The position numbers were made by a program, and so were the translations under genes. A stretch of DNA of 64,000 bases from Streptomyces marispadix (lineage in GTDB: Bacteria > Actinomycetota > Actinomycetes > Streptomycetales > Streptomycetaceae): positions 682,001 to 746,000 of the forward strand of contig NZ_JAKWJU010000002.1 of assembly GCF_022524345.1 (NCBI RefSeq), given 5' to 3'. How positions within the stretch are numbered: position 1 is the first letter of the stretch; each line of letters starts with the position of its first letter. The notes under the pieces are model-generated. The model searched no databases and was not told the DNA's origin. It was given only the letters and a program-made list of their open reading frames with translations. Below, one piece after another: positions 42,013 through 50,111 of this stretch.

Positions 42013-43239
42013 GTGGACTTCGCATTCGACGCCCGTACGGAAGAGCTGCGCAAGAAGCTCCAGTCCTTCATGGACGAGCACGTCTATCCGGCGGAGGCCG
42101 TCGCCGACGAGCAGCGCACCGAACTGGACTCGCCCTGGCAGACGCCGCCCGTGGTGGAGGAGTTGAAGAAGAAGGCCCGCAAGTACGGGCTGTGGAACCT
42201 CTTCCTTCCCGACCGCACCTATGGCGCGGGCCTGACGAACCTCCAGTACGCGCCGCTCGCCGAAATACTGGGCCGCAGCCCGAAGTTGGCGCCGACGGTG
42301 GTCAACTGCGCGGCACCCGACACCGGCAACATGGAAGTGCTCACCGAGTTCGGCAACGCCGAGCAGCGCAGGACGTGGCTGGAGCCGCTTCTCAGCGGCG
42401 AGATCCGCTCCGGCTTCGCCATGACCGAGCCCGATGTCGCCTCGTCCGACGCGACGAACATCGAGACCCGCATCAGGCGTGACGGCGACGACTACGTCAT
42501 CTCGGGCCGCAAGTGGTTCATCTCCGGTGCGATGAACCCCGACTGCAAGATCTTCATCGTCATGGGCAAGACCGACCCGGACGCCCCCGACATCCGCCGC
42601 CAGCAGTCGATGGTGCTGGTGCCGCGGGACACCCCCGGTCTCGAAGTACGCCGCGCCATGCAGGTCTACGGATACGAGGACCACTACCACGGCGGCCATG
42701 CCGAGATCGTCTTCGACGGCGCCCGGGTGCCGCGCAGCAACCTCATCGGCGAGGAGGGCGGCGGCTTCGCCATCGCACAGGCACGGCTGGGCCCCGGGCG
42801 AATCCACCACTGCATGCGGCTGATCGGCATGGCCGAGCGTGCGGTTGAACTCATGTGCCGCCGTGCGCAGTCCCGTACGGCCTTCGGCAGGGAGCTCGGC
42901 GGACAGGGCCAGGTACGGGAGTGGATCGCCGACGCACGGGTGCAGATCGAGCAGTTGCGGCTGCTGGTGCTCAAGACGGCCTGGCTGATGGACACCGTGG
43001 GCAACAAGGGCGCGCACACGGAGATCCAGGCCATCAAGATCGCCACTCCGCGTGCCGTCGTCGGCATCCTCGACCGTGCGGTGCAGCTCCACGGTGCGGG
43101 CGGCGTCAGCCAGGACTTCCCACTGGCGGAGCTGTGGGCGGCGGCCCGTACGCTCCAGCTCGCCGACGGCCCGGACGAGGTGCACCAACGATCGCTGGCG
43201 CGGCGCGAGTTGAAGCGGCACACGTCGGGCGAGGAGTGA
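42013..43239 (+). CDS. Acyl-CoA dehydrogenase
   Basis: 408 aa from GTG 42013. Acyl-CoA dehydrogenase features: GFAMTEPDVASSDATNIETRI, YVISGRKWFISGA, VYGYEDHYHGGHAEIVFDGARVP and the C-terminal GPDEVHQRSLARRELKR. It introduces a trans-2 double bond into an acyl-CoA, passing electrons from FAD to ETF. Next to the APH-like kinase, it may remove the phosphate of a 4-phospho-acyl-CoA, as in the ACAD10/11 pathway. A strong hairpin (43301-43338) ends the operon. Confidence 0.92.
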   Translation: MDFAFDARTEELRKKLQSFMDEHVYPAEAVADEQRTELDSPWQTPPVVEELKKKARKYGLWNLFLPDRTYGAGLTNLQYAPLAEILGRSPKLAPTVVNCAAPDTGNMEVLTEFGNAEQRRTWLEPLLSGEIRSGFAMTEPDVASSDATNIETRIRRDGDDYVISGRKWFISGAMNPDCKIFIVMGKTDPDAPDIRRQQSMVLVPRDTPGLEVRRAMQVYGYEDHYHGGHAEIVFDGARVPRSNLIGEEGGGFAIAQARLGPGRIHHCMRLIGMAERAVELMCRRAQSRTAFGRELGGQGQVREWIADARVQIEQLRLLVLKTAWLMDTVGNKGAHTEIQAIKIATPRAVVGILDRAVQLHGAGGVSQDFPLAELWAAARTLQLADGPDEVHQRSLARRELKRHTSGEE

Positions 43240-43300
43240 GCGGCCGCGTGCGCTGACGGCGGCCCGCACACGCTGACGGCGCCCCTGGGGCCGCGTTCCC

Positions 43301-43338
43301 GCGCCCGGTCCCCTCCGCGGCAGGAAGGGGCCGGGCGC
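43301..43338 (+). terminator. Hairpin terminator after the acyl-CoA dehydrogenase
   Basis: GCGCCCGGTCCCCTCC (43301-43316) and GGAAGGGGCCGGGCGC (43323-43338) form a 16-base stem with one wobble and one mismatch around a 6-base loop. Confidence 0.6.
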
Positions 43339-43366
43339 AAGCGTGTGCGGTGTAATCTCACCGGCC

Positions 43367-43870
43367 ATGACATCGCAAGCACGCAGCGCCGGGTCGGTGA
43401 TCTGCATCGTTTTGGCGACGGTCAGCCTGCTCGCAGCGCTGATAACGGCCATCGTCGCAATCAACGCGACCTCTCACGTGTCGGACAAGCTGGAGCCGGG
43501 CCTCGCGCAGGGCTACTACGACCGGGCCGACGAAGGCACCGGCGGCTACGAGCCCTTCCAGCCTTCCGAGGTCGGCGACGAGTCGACGTGTCACGACGGT
43601 TCCGCGGACGACCAGCCCGATCAGGGCTTCTGGTCCTGCGTGCAGAAGGACTCGGCCGCGTGGTCCGCTCAAGTCGCGGCACGGCAGGCGGACGCTCAGG
43701 CGAAGGGCCAACTGGCCATCGTCCTCGGCCTGTTCGGGCTGACATTCGCGATCGGCGCCGTAGCGTCGAACGCAGGCGCGAGGTCCGCAGCACAGACCGC
43801 CGCCCCGCCGGCGGGCGATGGCCTCCGTGCCGAAGCCCGACCAGCCGCGAACACGCAGGACATGGGCTAA
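43367..43870 (+). CDS. Two-segment membrane protein of unknown function
   Basis: 167 aa from ATG 43367. One hydrophobic segment near the N-terminus (VICIVLATVSLLAALITAIVAINA), a ~90-residue acidic, Gly/Asp-rich external stretch with two Cys (STCHDGS and FWSCVQK), and a second segment (GQLAIVLGLFGLTFAIGAVASNA). TAATCT at 43353-43358 close to the ATG suggests a leaderless start. I do not recognise the family. Confidence 0.7.
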   Translation: MTSQARSAGSVICIVLATVSLLAALITAIVAINATSHVSDKLEPGLAQGYYDRADEGTGGYEPFQPSEVGDESTCHDGSADDQPDQGFWSCVQKDSAAWSAQVAARQADAQAKGQLAIVLGLFGLTFAIGAVASNAGARSAAQTAAPPAGDGLRAEARPAANTQDMG

Positions 43871-43944
43871 AGTCGTTCACATGACTGCCGGGTCGGCCAT
43901 GTGCCGCACACAGAACGGACGCCCGGCCGGCGTTTGATCACCGC

Positions 43945-44016
43945 GCGGGCGAGAGGCCCGCCCCCGTTACGAGCAGCACACAGCGACATGTGCAGCGACT
44001 CGTAACGGAAGGAGGT
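43945..44016 (+). promoter_or_regulatory. Structured leader ending at a near-perfect ribosome site
   Basis: A hairpin GCGGGC (43945-43950) / GCCCGC (43956-43961) is followed by a 10-base outer stem CCGTTACGAG (43964-43973) / CTCGTAACGG (43999-44008) with an inner GCACA (43976-43980) / TGTGC (43989-43993). The outer stem ends immediately before AAGGAGGTGA, the ribosome site of the S1-domain gene. Confidence 0.55.
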
Positions 44017-44022
44017 GAATTC

Positions 44023-44238
44023 ATGAGCTGGCAGGAATTCCTCGACCGCCACCGGGCCGGTGACGTCATCGAAGGCGTGGTCACCGGGGAAGTGCCGTTC
44101 GGTTCGTTCGTCGAATACGAAGGCGTCACGGGCCTCGCCTACCAGGAGTCCTGGCCCGTAGGCAGCCGCGTCTCGGTCCGCATCCTGGAGATCGACCCCG
44201 GCGGACAGCGGTTCAGCCTGGCCTCGGCCTCCGAGTGA
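44023..44238 (+). CDS. Short S1-type RNA-binding protein
   Basis: 71 aa from ATG 44023, with a nearly perfect ribosome site (AAGGAGGTGA) 6 bases before it. The protein is one S1 domain: GDVIEGVVTGEVPFGSFVEYEGVTGLAYQESWPVGSRVSVRILEIDPGGQRFSLA, with the usual aromatic and basic face positions. S1 domains bind single-stranded RNA. A structured leader precedes it and a perfect hairpin terminator follows, so it is a single-gene unit. Role unknown; ribosome or RNA-decay association is possible. Confidence 0.8.
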   Translation: MSWQEFLDRHRAGDVIEGVVTGEVPFGSFVEYEGVTGLAYQESWPVGSRVSVRILEIDPGGQRFSLASASE

Positions 44239-44272
44239 AGCAAGCGCTGATGATCCAAGCGCTCATGTTTCA

Positions 44273-44311
44273 GCGCTGATCCGGGGGAAGAGGACTCCCC
44301 CGGATCAGCGC
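44273..44311. terminator. Perfect 16-base-pair terminator hairpin
   Basis: GCGCTGATCCGGGGGA (44273-44288) pairs fully with TCCCCCGGATCAGCGC (44296-44311) around a 7-base loop, right after the S1-domain gene. Confidence 0.8.
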
Positions 44312-44448
44312 CTCACATTGTCCCTCCCGCGACACCGCGGGCGCGACCGCGCCGTTGCACACGCACCGCGTGCATCGAACGCCTGATGTCCCCGAGCCGT
44401 ACTTGCCGACGGCGATTTCCAACGGCGCCGCTACGCACGGGAGTTAGC

Positions 44449-44905
44449 ATGGGGGACCGAGTTTCGATGTACGGGGGAAAGTCTTGGGCGCCGACGGCAT
44501 GGGGACGAGCGGCGAAGAGCGGCCGCGCCCGCACCCTCGGCTTCCGCGAACTCGCAGCCCTCGCCCGCCCCTTCGTCTCCGGCACTCGCACCGGCACCGA
44601 AGGAGTCCGGCACGGACGAGAAGGAGCCCGAATCCCGGAAGAGACGCCGAAGTCCTCGGCCCCGTCCGGCGATTCCGCACCGTCGCCGGGAACTCCGCAG
44701 CACACCACGGAAACCAAGACGGTGCCGCTCGGCCGGATCTACGACGAGCCGGGCAGCAAAGGGAATACCGCCTCGCCCAGAGCCGGAAGATGCTCTACGG
44801 GTGGGAGGACTCGCCTTCTTCTCATACTCCGCGCCTTGATGTGCCGACGTCCGCTGCGACGGCGAGCCGATGCCCGCGCACGCCGACCGCCACCGAGGAG
44901 GACCC
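44449..44905 (+). other. Uncertain stretch, possibly a decayed gene
   Basis: A GGGGGAA ribosome-like site precedes TTG 44484 (LGADGMGTSGEERPRP), but that frame soon turns Arg/Pro-rich. A second frame reads an Ala/Pro/Ser linker (APAPSASANSQPSPAP) followed by KESGTDEKEPESRK, and a third reads PKSSAPSGDSAPSPGTPQHT further on. No single frame holds good codon use throughout, so either no gene is here or one has been frameshifted. Confidence 0.25.
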
Positions 44906-45340
44906 ATGGAACCCGAACTGATGACACTGGCGGCCTCCGGCGCCACCGCGCTGGTCGGCCTCATGGTCGACGAAGCCTGGACCGCGACGAAGTACCGGGT
45001 GGCCGCGCTCTTCGGGCGCGGCCGAGCCGACAGCGAGTCCGTGGAGGCCGAACTGGAGGAGTCGCGCGGCGAATTGGTCGCCGCGCGGGACGCCTCCGAC
45101 GAGAACGCAGCGGCCGACGTCGAGGCCGGACTGCGTACGAGGCTGCGCAGGCTGCTTCGCGAAGACCCGGACGCCGCACAGGAGTTGAGGTCGCTGATCG
45201 CCGAGGCCGGACAGCACACCGCCCCTTCCGCGCCGGTGACCAACACCATCACCGACGCGGACATCCGGGGCCCCGTCATCCAGGCCGGAAGTATCGAGGG
45301 CGGCATCAACATCGGCGGAGACGGCAGGCGTTCCTCCTGA
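44906..45340 (+). CDS. Small protein with a RHIM-like (BASS3-type) amyloid motif
   Basis: 144 aa from ATG 44906, with GAGGAGGA upstream. Residues 6-36 are a Gly/Ala-rich hydrophobic helix (LMTLAASGATALVGLMV, then ATKYRVAALFG). Residues 44-104 are charged and helical. The C-terminus (113-137) contains NTITDADIRGPVIQAGSIEGGINI: a VIQAG core followed by IEGG, the layout of RHIM motifs and of bacterial BASS3 signalling amyloids. In bacteria such motifs sit on effectors, often with an N-terminal membrane-active helical (Bell-like) domain, and on NLR sensors. No NLR gene is in the window. The domain assignment is by eye. Confidence 0.6.
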   Translation: MEPELMTLAASGATALVGLMVDEAWTATKYRVAALFGRGRADSESVEAELEESRGELVAARDASDENAAADVEAGLRTRLRRLLREDPDAAQELRSLIAEAGQHTAPSAPVTNTITDADIRGPVIQAGSIEGGINIGGDGRRSS

Positions 45341-45379
45341 CGCGGAAGGGACGCCGCCCTCGCCCTGTCCCCCGGCCGC

Positions 45380-46378
45380 TCAGGGCTGCACGACCACACG
45401 CCCCGTCGTGATGCCGTCGAAGACGCGCTGCACCGCGTTCGCGCCCTCCTCCAGCGGGACGCGTTCGCTGATGAGCGGCTTGACCGCGCCGTCCGCCGCG
45501 AGTGCCGTGAGTTCCTCGTGGCAGGCCTCGACGGCGGCCGGGTCCTTGGTGTTGTACAGGCCCCAATGCAGGCCCAGGATCGAGTAGTTCTTGATCAGCG
45601 CGTGGTTGAGGCCGGGTGTCGGGACGGCACCGCTCGCGAAGCCGACGACCACGATGCGGCCCTCGAAGGCGACGCACTTGACGGACTTGGCGTAGGCGTC
45701 GCCGCCGACCGGGTCGTAGATCACGTCCGCGCCGCGCCCGCCCGTGGCCTCCTTCACGGCGGCCACGATGTCGTCCTCGCGCCTGTCCACGACGACGTCG
45801 CAGCCCAGTTCGCGTGCCGTCTCCGCCTTCGCCTTGCCGCCGACGACGCCGATGACGCGTGCGCCCGCCGCCTTGCCGAGCTGTACGGCGGCGCTGCCGA
45901 CGCCACCGGCAGCCGCGTGCACCAGCAGCGTCTCCCCCGGCTGGATGCGGGCACGGCGGTGCAGCCCGAACCAGCCCGTCTGATAGCCGATGTGGAGCGC
46001 GGCGGCCTCGGCGTCGTCCAGGGCGTCGGGGGCCTTACGTGCGCTCGCCGCGGTGACGAGCGTACGTTCGGCGAACCCGCCCATGGGAAGCGCGGGTTGG
46101 GCGATGACGCGGGAGCCCGGCACGAGGGCGGGGCCCTCGGTGCTCTCGGTGCCCTCGCCCACCGAGACGACCTCGCCGCACAGTTCCACGCCGGGTGTGA
46201 AGGGGAACGGCGGCTTGATCTGGTATTCGCCCCGGCACAGCAGCGCGTCGGGGAAGTTGACGGCGGCGGCGCGCACCCGCACGAGCACTTCGCCCGCGCC
46301 GGGTTCGGGGTCGGGGATCTCCTCCAGCCGCATGACCTCACGCGGCTCGCCGTTCTTGTGGACGCGCCATGCCTTCAC
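45380..46378 (-). CDS. Quinone oxidoreductase-type NADPH dehydrogenase (MDR family)
   Basis: 332 aa. QOR-type: PFPFTPGVELCGEVVSVGEG, LVHAAAGGVGSAAVQLGKAAGARVIGVVG and DVIYDPVGGDAYAKSVKCVAFEGRIVVVGFASG. No Zn-ligand set is present. It transfers hydride from NADPH to quinones or enones. On the same strand as the TetR/acyl-CoA ligase block but 348 bases from the TetR gene. In the surrounding lipid-type gene set it may reduce an enoyl or quinone intermediate. Confidence 0.88.
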   Translation of the reverse strand: MKAWRVHKNGEPREVMRLEEIPDPEPGAGEVLVRVRAAAVNFPDALLCRGEYQIKPPFPFTPGVELCGEVVSVGEGTESTEGPALVPGSRVIAQPALPMGGFAERTLVTAASARKAPDALDDAEAAALHIGYQTGWFGLHRRARIQPGETLLVHAAAGGVGSAAVQLGKAAGARVIGVVGGKAKAETARELGCDVVVDRREDDIVAAVKEATGGRGADVIYDPVGGDAYAKSVKCVAFEGRIVVVGFASGAVPTPGLNHALIKNYSILGLHWGLYNTKDPAAVEACHEELTALAADGAVKPLISERVPLEEGANAVQRVFDGITTGRVVVQP

Positions 46379-46726
46379 CGGTGCTACCTCCGGAACGTAG
46401 TTGCCTGCTCTTCGCTTCGCTCGTCTCGTGACGGCCGGGGCCGCCGGGCTACGGGCGCCGCCCGGCGCTCGCCTTCCGCCGCGTGCGGTCTGCCGTCTCT
46501 GCCGGCTGCCGACCGCGGCCTGCCTGTCGCCTGCTTGCCAGTTGCCAGTTGCTTGTTGCCAGTTGGCGCCTGCCGATCGGCTCTTGCCTGTCGCCGCCTC
46601 CGTTCGGGGCCCGCCGCGTACGGACCCGGGTGCGGCTGCCTACCCAGCCGCGCAGGGACGCATGACCGTACGCACCCGCGTGTCCTTACGGCCGCGCGCC
46701 CCTCAAGTCGCCGTCCGCTCCTCGCC
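46379..46726. other. Intergenic stretch, 348 bases, with TTGCCAG repeats
   Basis: It carries three TTGCCAG copies (46535-46541, 46542-46548, 46556-46562) in a run rich in CTGCC/TTGCC. No gene or clear promoter is seen. Confidence 0.5.
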
Positions 46727-47389
46727 CTACGGGCGCAGCGCCCGCAGCAGCAGATCCGCGAGATGATCCGCGACCTCCTGCGGCGTGAGCTTCCCGTCGG
46801 GCCGGTACCAGGTGCTCAGGTGGTGGACCGAGCCGAAGTGGTAGTCGACGACGAGGTCCGCCGGAGTCGAGGTGGTGAAGACACCGGTGCGCTGCCCCTC
46901 CGCGACCAGGTCGCGGAAGCGTTCGTGGTACCGGCGCCGCTCGGCCCGTACCTGCTTCTGCTTCTCCGGGCTGAGCTGGTGCATGGAGCGGAAGAAGATC
47001 CGTGCGTCGTCGAGGTTGTCGATGGTGGTGACGACGACGTCGGCGGCGGCGCGGCGCAGCCGCTCCTCCACTGGCTGCTCCGCGTCCGCGTATGCGTCCA
47101 GCCGCTCCTGCTGGAGCCGCAGCAGCCGCCCGTAGATCTCGTGCAGGAGATCGTCCTTGGAGCCGAAGTAGTGGTAGAGGGCGCCCTTGGTGACGCCCGC
47201 GGCCTCGACTATCTCCTGCACGGACGTACGGTCGTAGCCGCGCTCGGAGAAGAGGCGCGTGGCCGCTGCCATCAGCCGCTGCGGTACGGGCGCCGGCGGC
47301 GGGGACGGCTGCCCCGCGGGTGCCGCCCTTCCGTGGGTACCGCTCTTCCTGCCCCCGCCGGTGCGGGACGCCGCTTCGGGTGTGGCCAT
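46727..47389 (-). CDS. TetR-family regulator, fatty-acid type
   Basis: 220 aa. N-terminal low-complexity stretch (~35 residues), then the TetR helix-turn-helix QRLMAAATRLFSERGYDRTSVQEIVEAAGVTKGALYHYFGSKDDLLHEIY, and a helical ligand domain with a WYRPDGKLTPQEVADHLADLLLRAL end like KstR2/FadR-type regulators. It is upstream of the acyl-CoA ligase/SDR genes on the opposite reading side and close to two sites with the ATACCGACT core. It probably represses acyl-CoA metabolism and is released by an acyl-CoA. Confidence 0.88.
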   Translation of the reverse strand: MATPEAASRTGGGRKSGTHGRAAPAGQPSPPPAPVPQRLMAAATRLFSERGYDRTSVQEIVEAAGVTKGALYHYFGSKDDLLHEIYGRLLRLQQERLDAYADAEQPVEERLRRAAADVVVTTIDNLDDARIFFRSMHQLSPEKQKQVRAERRRYHERFRDLVAEGQRTGVFTTSTPADLVVDYHFGSVHHLSTWYRPDGKLTPQEVADHLADLLLRALRP

Positions 47390-47455
47390 CTGCCCTCACC
47401 TGCCTCTCTTCGTGCGCCCGCTCACCGCGTCACCGCGCCGACCGCCGCCGCTGTC

Positions 47456-49126
47456 TCATTCGCCGCTGTCACCGCGGGAACGCAGTTCCCGCCTGAGGAT
47501 CTTCCCACTGGTCGTCTTGGGCAGGTCGTCCAGGATCTCGACCTGCCGCGGATACTTGTACGCCGCCAGCCGCTCCTTGCAGTGGCCGATCAGCTCGTCC
47601 GGCGCCGCCGGGGTGCCGGGCCGGAGGCTGACGTAGGCCCTGACCGTCTCGCCCCGGTAGGCGTCGCCGACGCCGACGACCGCTGCCTCCCGTACGGCGG
47701 GATGACTGTAGAGGACGTCCTCCACCTCGCGCGGCCACACCTTGAAGCCGGAGGCGTTGATCATGTCCTTCTTGCGGTCGACGACGTAGAGCCAGCCGTC
47801 CTCGTCCATGAACCCGATGTCGCCGGTGAGGAGTTCACCGTCGGGTATCGCCGCGGCGGACTCCTCGGGCCGCCGCCAGTAGCCGGGTACGACCTGCGGG
47901 CCGCGCACGGTGATCTCGCCCTGCTCCCCCAGCGGCACGGGCCTGCCCTCGTCGTCGACTATGCGCACCACCGTGTCCGGGCCCGGCACGCCCACCGCCA
48001 GCGTGCCCGAAGCGGGGTCGACGGGCGCCTGCTTCCCGGGCGGTACGGACGCGCACGGCGCGGTGCACTCCGTGAGCCCATAACCGTTGCGCAGATACGT
48101 ACCGAAGGCGGCCCCCAGCTTCTCCACGAGCGCGGGCGGCAGGGGCGCCCCGCCGGAGGAGAGGACGTGGAAGGAGGCGAAGTGCTGCCGTGTCGCCGCC
48201 GGATGCGCGGCCAGCGCCATATAGGCGGTGGACGGGCCGACGGCGAAGGCCGGTTCGTGCTCCAGGAAGGCGTCCAGCACGACACCGGCCTCGAAGCGGT
48301 ACGCGAGGGCGAGGGTGCCTGCTCCCGCGATGCACGCGGACAGTTCGCACACCATGCCGGTGATGTGGAAGAGCGGTGCGAGGGCGAAGATGCAGGCGCC
48401 TTCGGGGAGTTGCAGCCCGGTGTGCTGCCTCTCGGCGTTGTAGGCGATGTTGGCGTGGGTGTTCATCGCGCCCTTGGGGGCGCCGCTCGTGCCGGAGGTG
48501 TAGCTGATCAACGCTATGTCGCCGCCGGTCAGCTCGCGTCCTGCGGGGGCCGCGCCCCCGGCGCGTGCGACGGCGAGGAGGTCGTCGGCGTCCTCCGCGG
48601 GCTCCGTACGGGCGAAGTCCAGCACGCGCTCGTCGTCACGTGACTGGAGGTCGAGTTCGCAGACGGTCAGCGCGATGCGTACCGGCGAATCGGCCGCCGC
48701 CGCTCGCAGATACCCCTCCCAGGCCCGCTCGCCGCACACCAGCGCCGTCACCTCGGCGTCGTGGAGCACGTGGGCGACCTCCGCCGCCTTGTACATGGGG
48801 TTGACGGGCACCACCACCGCGCCCGCCTTCCATGCGCCGAGCAGCGCAAGGACGTAGTGCGGGGTGTTCTGGAGCATCAGCGCCAGCCGGTCGCCGTGCC
48901 CGAGGCCGCGTGAGGCGAGGTGGGCGGCTATGCCGTCGGAGAGGCCGTCGGCCTCGCGGTAGCTGATGCGGCCGTCGAAGTAGGCGAGGGCCGTGCGTTC
49001 GGGGACGGTGCGCACCGCCTCGCGGAAGGCGTGCAGCATCGTCTCCGGCGGCTGGACGGGAGCACGCTGGGCCTCGTCGAGCTGCTTCAGCCACGGCATG
49101 TCCTCGTACGTCACCGCGGGCGTCAC
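47456..49126 (-). CDS. Acyl-CoA synthetase (AMP-binding family)
   Basis: 556 aa from GTG 49126, whose GTG overlaps the SDR stop. AMP-binding P-loop ISYTSGTSGAPKGAMNTHAN, YGLTE at the second motif, GDIGFMDEDGWLYVVDRKKDMI hinge, and the acyl-transfer Lys in PKTTSGKILRREL. It activates a carboxylic acid with ATP and CoA. The mid-length, ~555-residue form resembles medium- or long-chain fatty-acyl or aryl-CoA ligases. Coupled to an SDR, and the TetR lies just downstream. Confidence 0.92.
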   Translation of the reverse strand: MTPAVTYEDMPWLKQLDEAQRAPVQPPETMLHAFREAVRTVPERTALAYFDGRISYREADGLSDGIAAHLASRGLGHGDRLALMLQNTPHYVLALLGAWKAGAVVVPVNPMYKAAEVAHVLHDAEVTALVCGERAWEGYLRAAAADSPVRIALTVCELDLQSRDDERVLDFARTEPAEDADDLLAVARAGGAAPAGRELTGGDIALISYTSGTSGAPKGAMNTHANIAYNAERQHTGLQLPEGACIFALAPLFHITGMVCELSACIAGAGTLALAYRFEAGVVLDAFLEHEPAFAVGPSTAYMALAAHPAATRQHFASFHVLSSGGAPLPPALVEKLGAAFGTYLRNGYGLTECTAPCASVPPGKQAPVDPASGTLAVGVPGPDTVVRIVDDEGRPVPLGEQGEITVRGPQVVPGYWRRPEESAAAIPDGELLTGDIGFMDEDGWLYVVDRKKDMINASGFKVWPREVEDVLYSHPAVREAAVVGVGDAYRGETVRAYVSLRPGTPAAPDELIGHCKERLAAYKYPRQVEILDDLPKTTSGKILRRELRSRGDSGE

Positions 49127-49899
49127 CCTTCCTCCGCTTCGAGAAGGGCCTCCAGCTTGCGCTGCATCTTGTTCATGCCGCCGATCCAGTGGTCGGGCTC
49201 GGAGGCGCGTGCTGCGTAGAAGCCGGCGGTCTCGGGGTGGGGCAGCACGAGGAAGCGCTGCTTCTCCATCGCCTCGAACAGCGAGTCGGCCACGGCCTCC
49301 GGTTCGATGGCGGTCTCGGCGAGGATCAGATCGCCCGCGGTGCCGCTGCCGGCCAGCATGTCGGTGCGTACGCCCTGCGGGCACACGGCGTGCACCTCGA
49401 TCCCGCGGTGCTTGTACGTCACGGCCAGCCACTCCGCGAACGCGAGCGCCGCGTGCTTGGTGACGCTGTAGGGGGCCGAGCCGAGCATCGTGAGCAGACC
49501 GGCGGCGGAGACCGTGGCGACGAACCGGCCGTGGCCCTGTTCCAGCCAGCCGGGCACCAGTTCGCGAGCGGCCCTCACATGCGCCATGAGGTTGACGTCC
49601 CAGGCCTTCTCCCACTGGTCCTCGCCCGCTTCGGGGCCGCCGGCGGTGCCGACGCCCGCGTTGGCGCAGAAGGTGTCGATGCGGCCGCCGAGGGCCTCGC
49701 GTGCGACCGGGACGATCTTGGAGGCGTCGCCGGGGACGGCGATGGCGCCGATCTCCTCCGCGACGGCCTGGGCCTTGGCCGCGTCGAGGTCGTTGACGGC
49801 CACACGGGCGCCCTCGGCCGCGAACCTCCGGGCCAGTGCGGCCCCGATGCCGCCGCCCCCGCCGGTGACGACCACTGTGCTGTCGCGCAAAGACTCCAT
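49123..49899 (-). CDS. Short-chain dehydrogenase/reductase
   Basis: 258 aa from ATG 49899 with AAGGGGAG upstream. Cofactor motif VVVTGGGGGIGAALARRFAAEG, acidic VAVNDLD (suits NAD), NAG signature CANAGVG, and catalytic Ser then YSVTK. The C-terminus ends with a long helix (MNKMQRKLEALLEAEEG). It oxidises or reduces an alcohol/ketone, possibly a 3-hydroxyacyl intermediate, given the acyl-CoA ligase coupled downstream. A TetR-type site lies upstream (49951-49967). Confidence 0.9.
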   Translation of the reverse strand: MESLRDSTVVVTGGGGGIGAALARRFAAEGARVAVNDLDAAKAQAVAEEIGAIAVPGDASKIVPVAREALGGRIDTFCANAGVGTAGGPEAGEDQWEKAWDVNLMAHVRAARELVPGWLEQGHGRFVATVSAAGLLTMLGSAPYSVTKHAALAFAEWLAVTYKHRGIEVHAVCPQGVRTDMLAGSGTAGDLILAETAIEPEAVADSLFEAMEKQRFLVLPHPETAGFYAARASEPDHWIGGMNKMQRKLEALLEAEEG

Positions 49900-49950
49900 C
49901 CCCGCAACTCCCCTTCGCTGTTCAGCGTCTCGGCTCATCCCGCGGCGGCA

Positions 49951-49967
49951 GACTAACCAGTCGGTAT
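49951..49967 (-). promoter_or_regulatory. ATACCGACT-type site upstream of the SDR operon
   Basis: On the minus strand this reads ATACCGACTGGTTAGTC, matching 11 of 12 leading bases of the site at 40756-40773 that precedes the kinase/acyl-CoA dehydrogenase operon. It lies 52 bases upstream of the SDR start codon. A shared TetR regulator is the likely reason. Confidence 0.45.
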
Positions 49968-50111
49968 GGCGGTGGGAAGGGCCGGATCCGGCCCCGGGCA
50001 GGGGGTGGCCGGGCTCCATGGACCGCGCAGAAGGCCGGGCCGCGCTGGACACGGGACGGCCGCGCGGCGGCTGACCAGGGGATCTTCGAGGGGCGGCGCC
50101 CCCGCTCCCGG

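Noticed and set aside
45518..48643. A very long open frame on the plus strand opposite the quinone oxidoreductase, TetR and acyl-CoA ligase genes.
   Set aside because: It is antisense to three well-recognised proteins and has no domain, only Gly/Arg/Val-rich low-complexity sequence typical of high-GC shadow frames.
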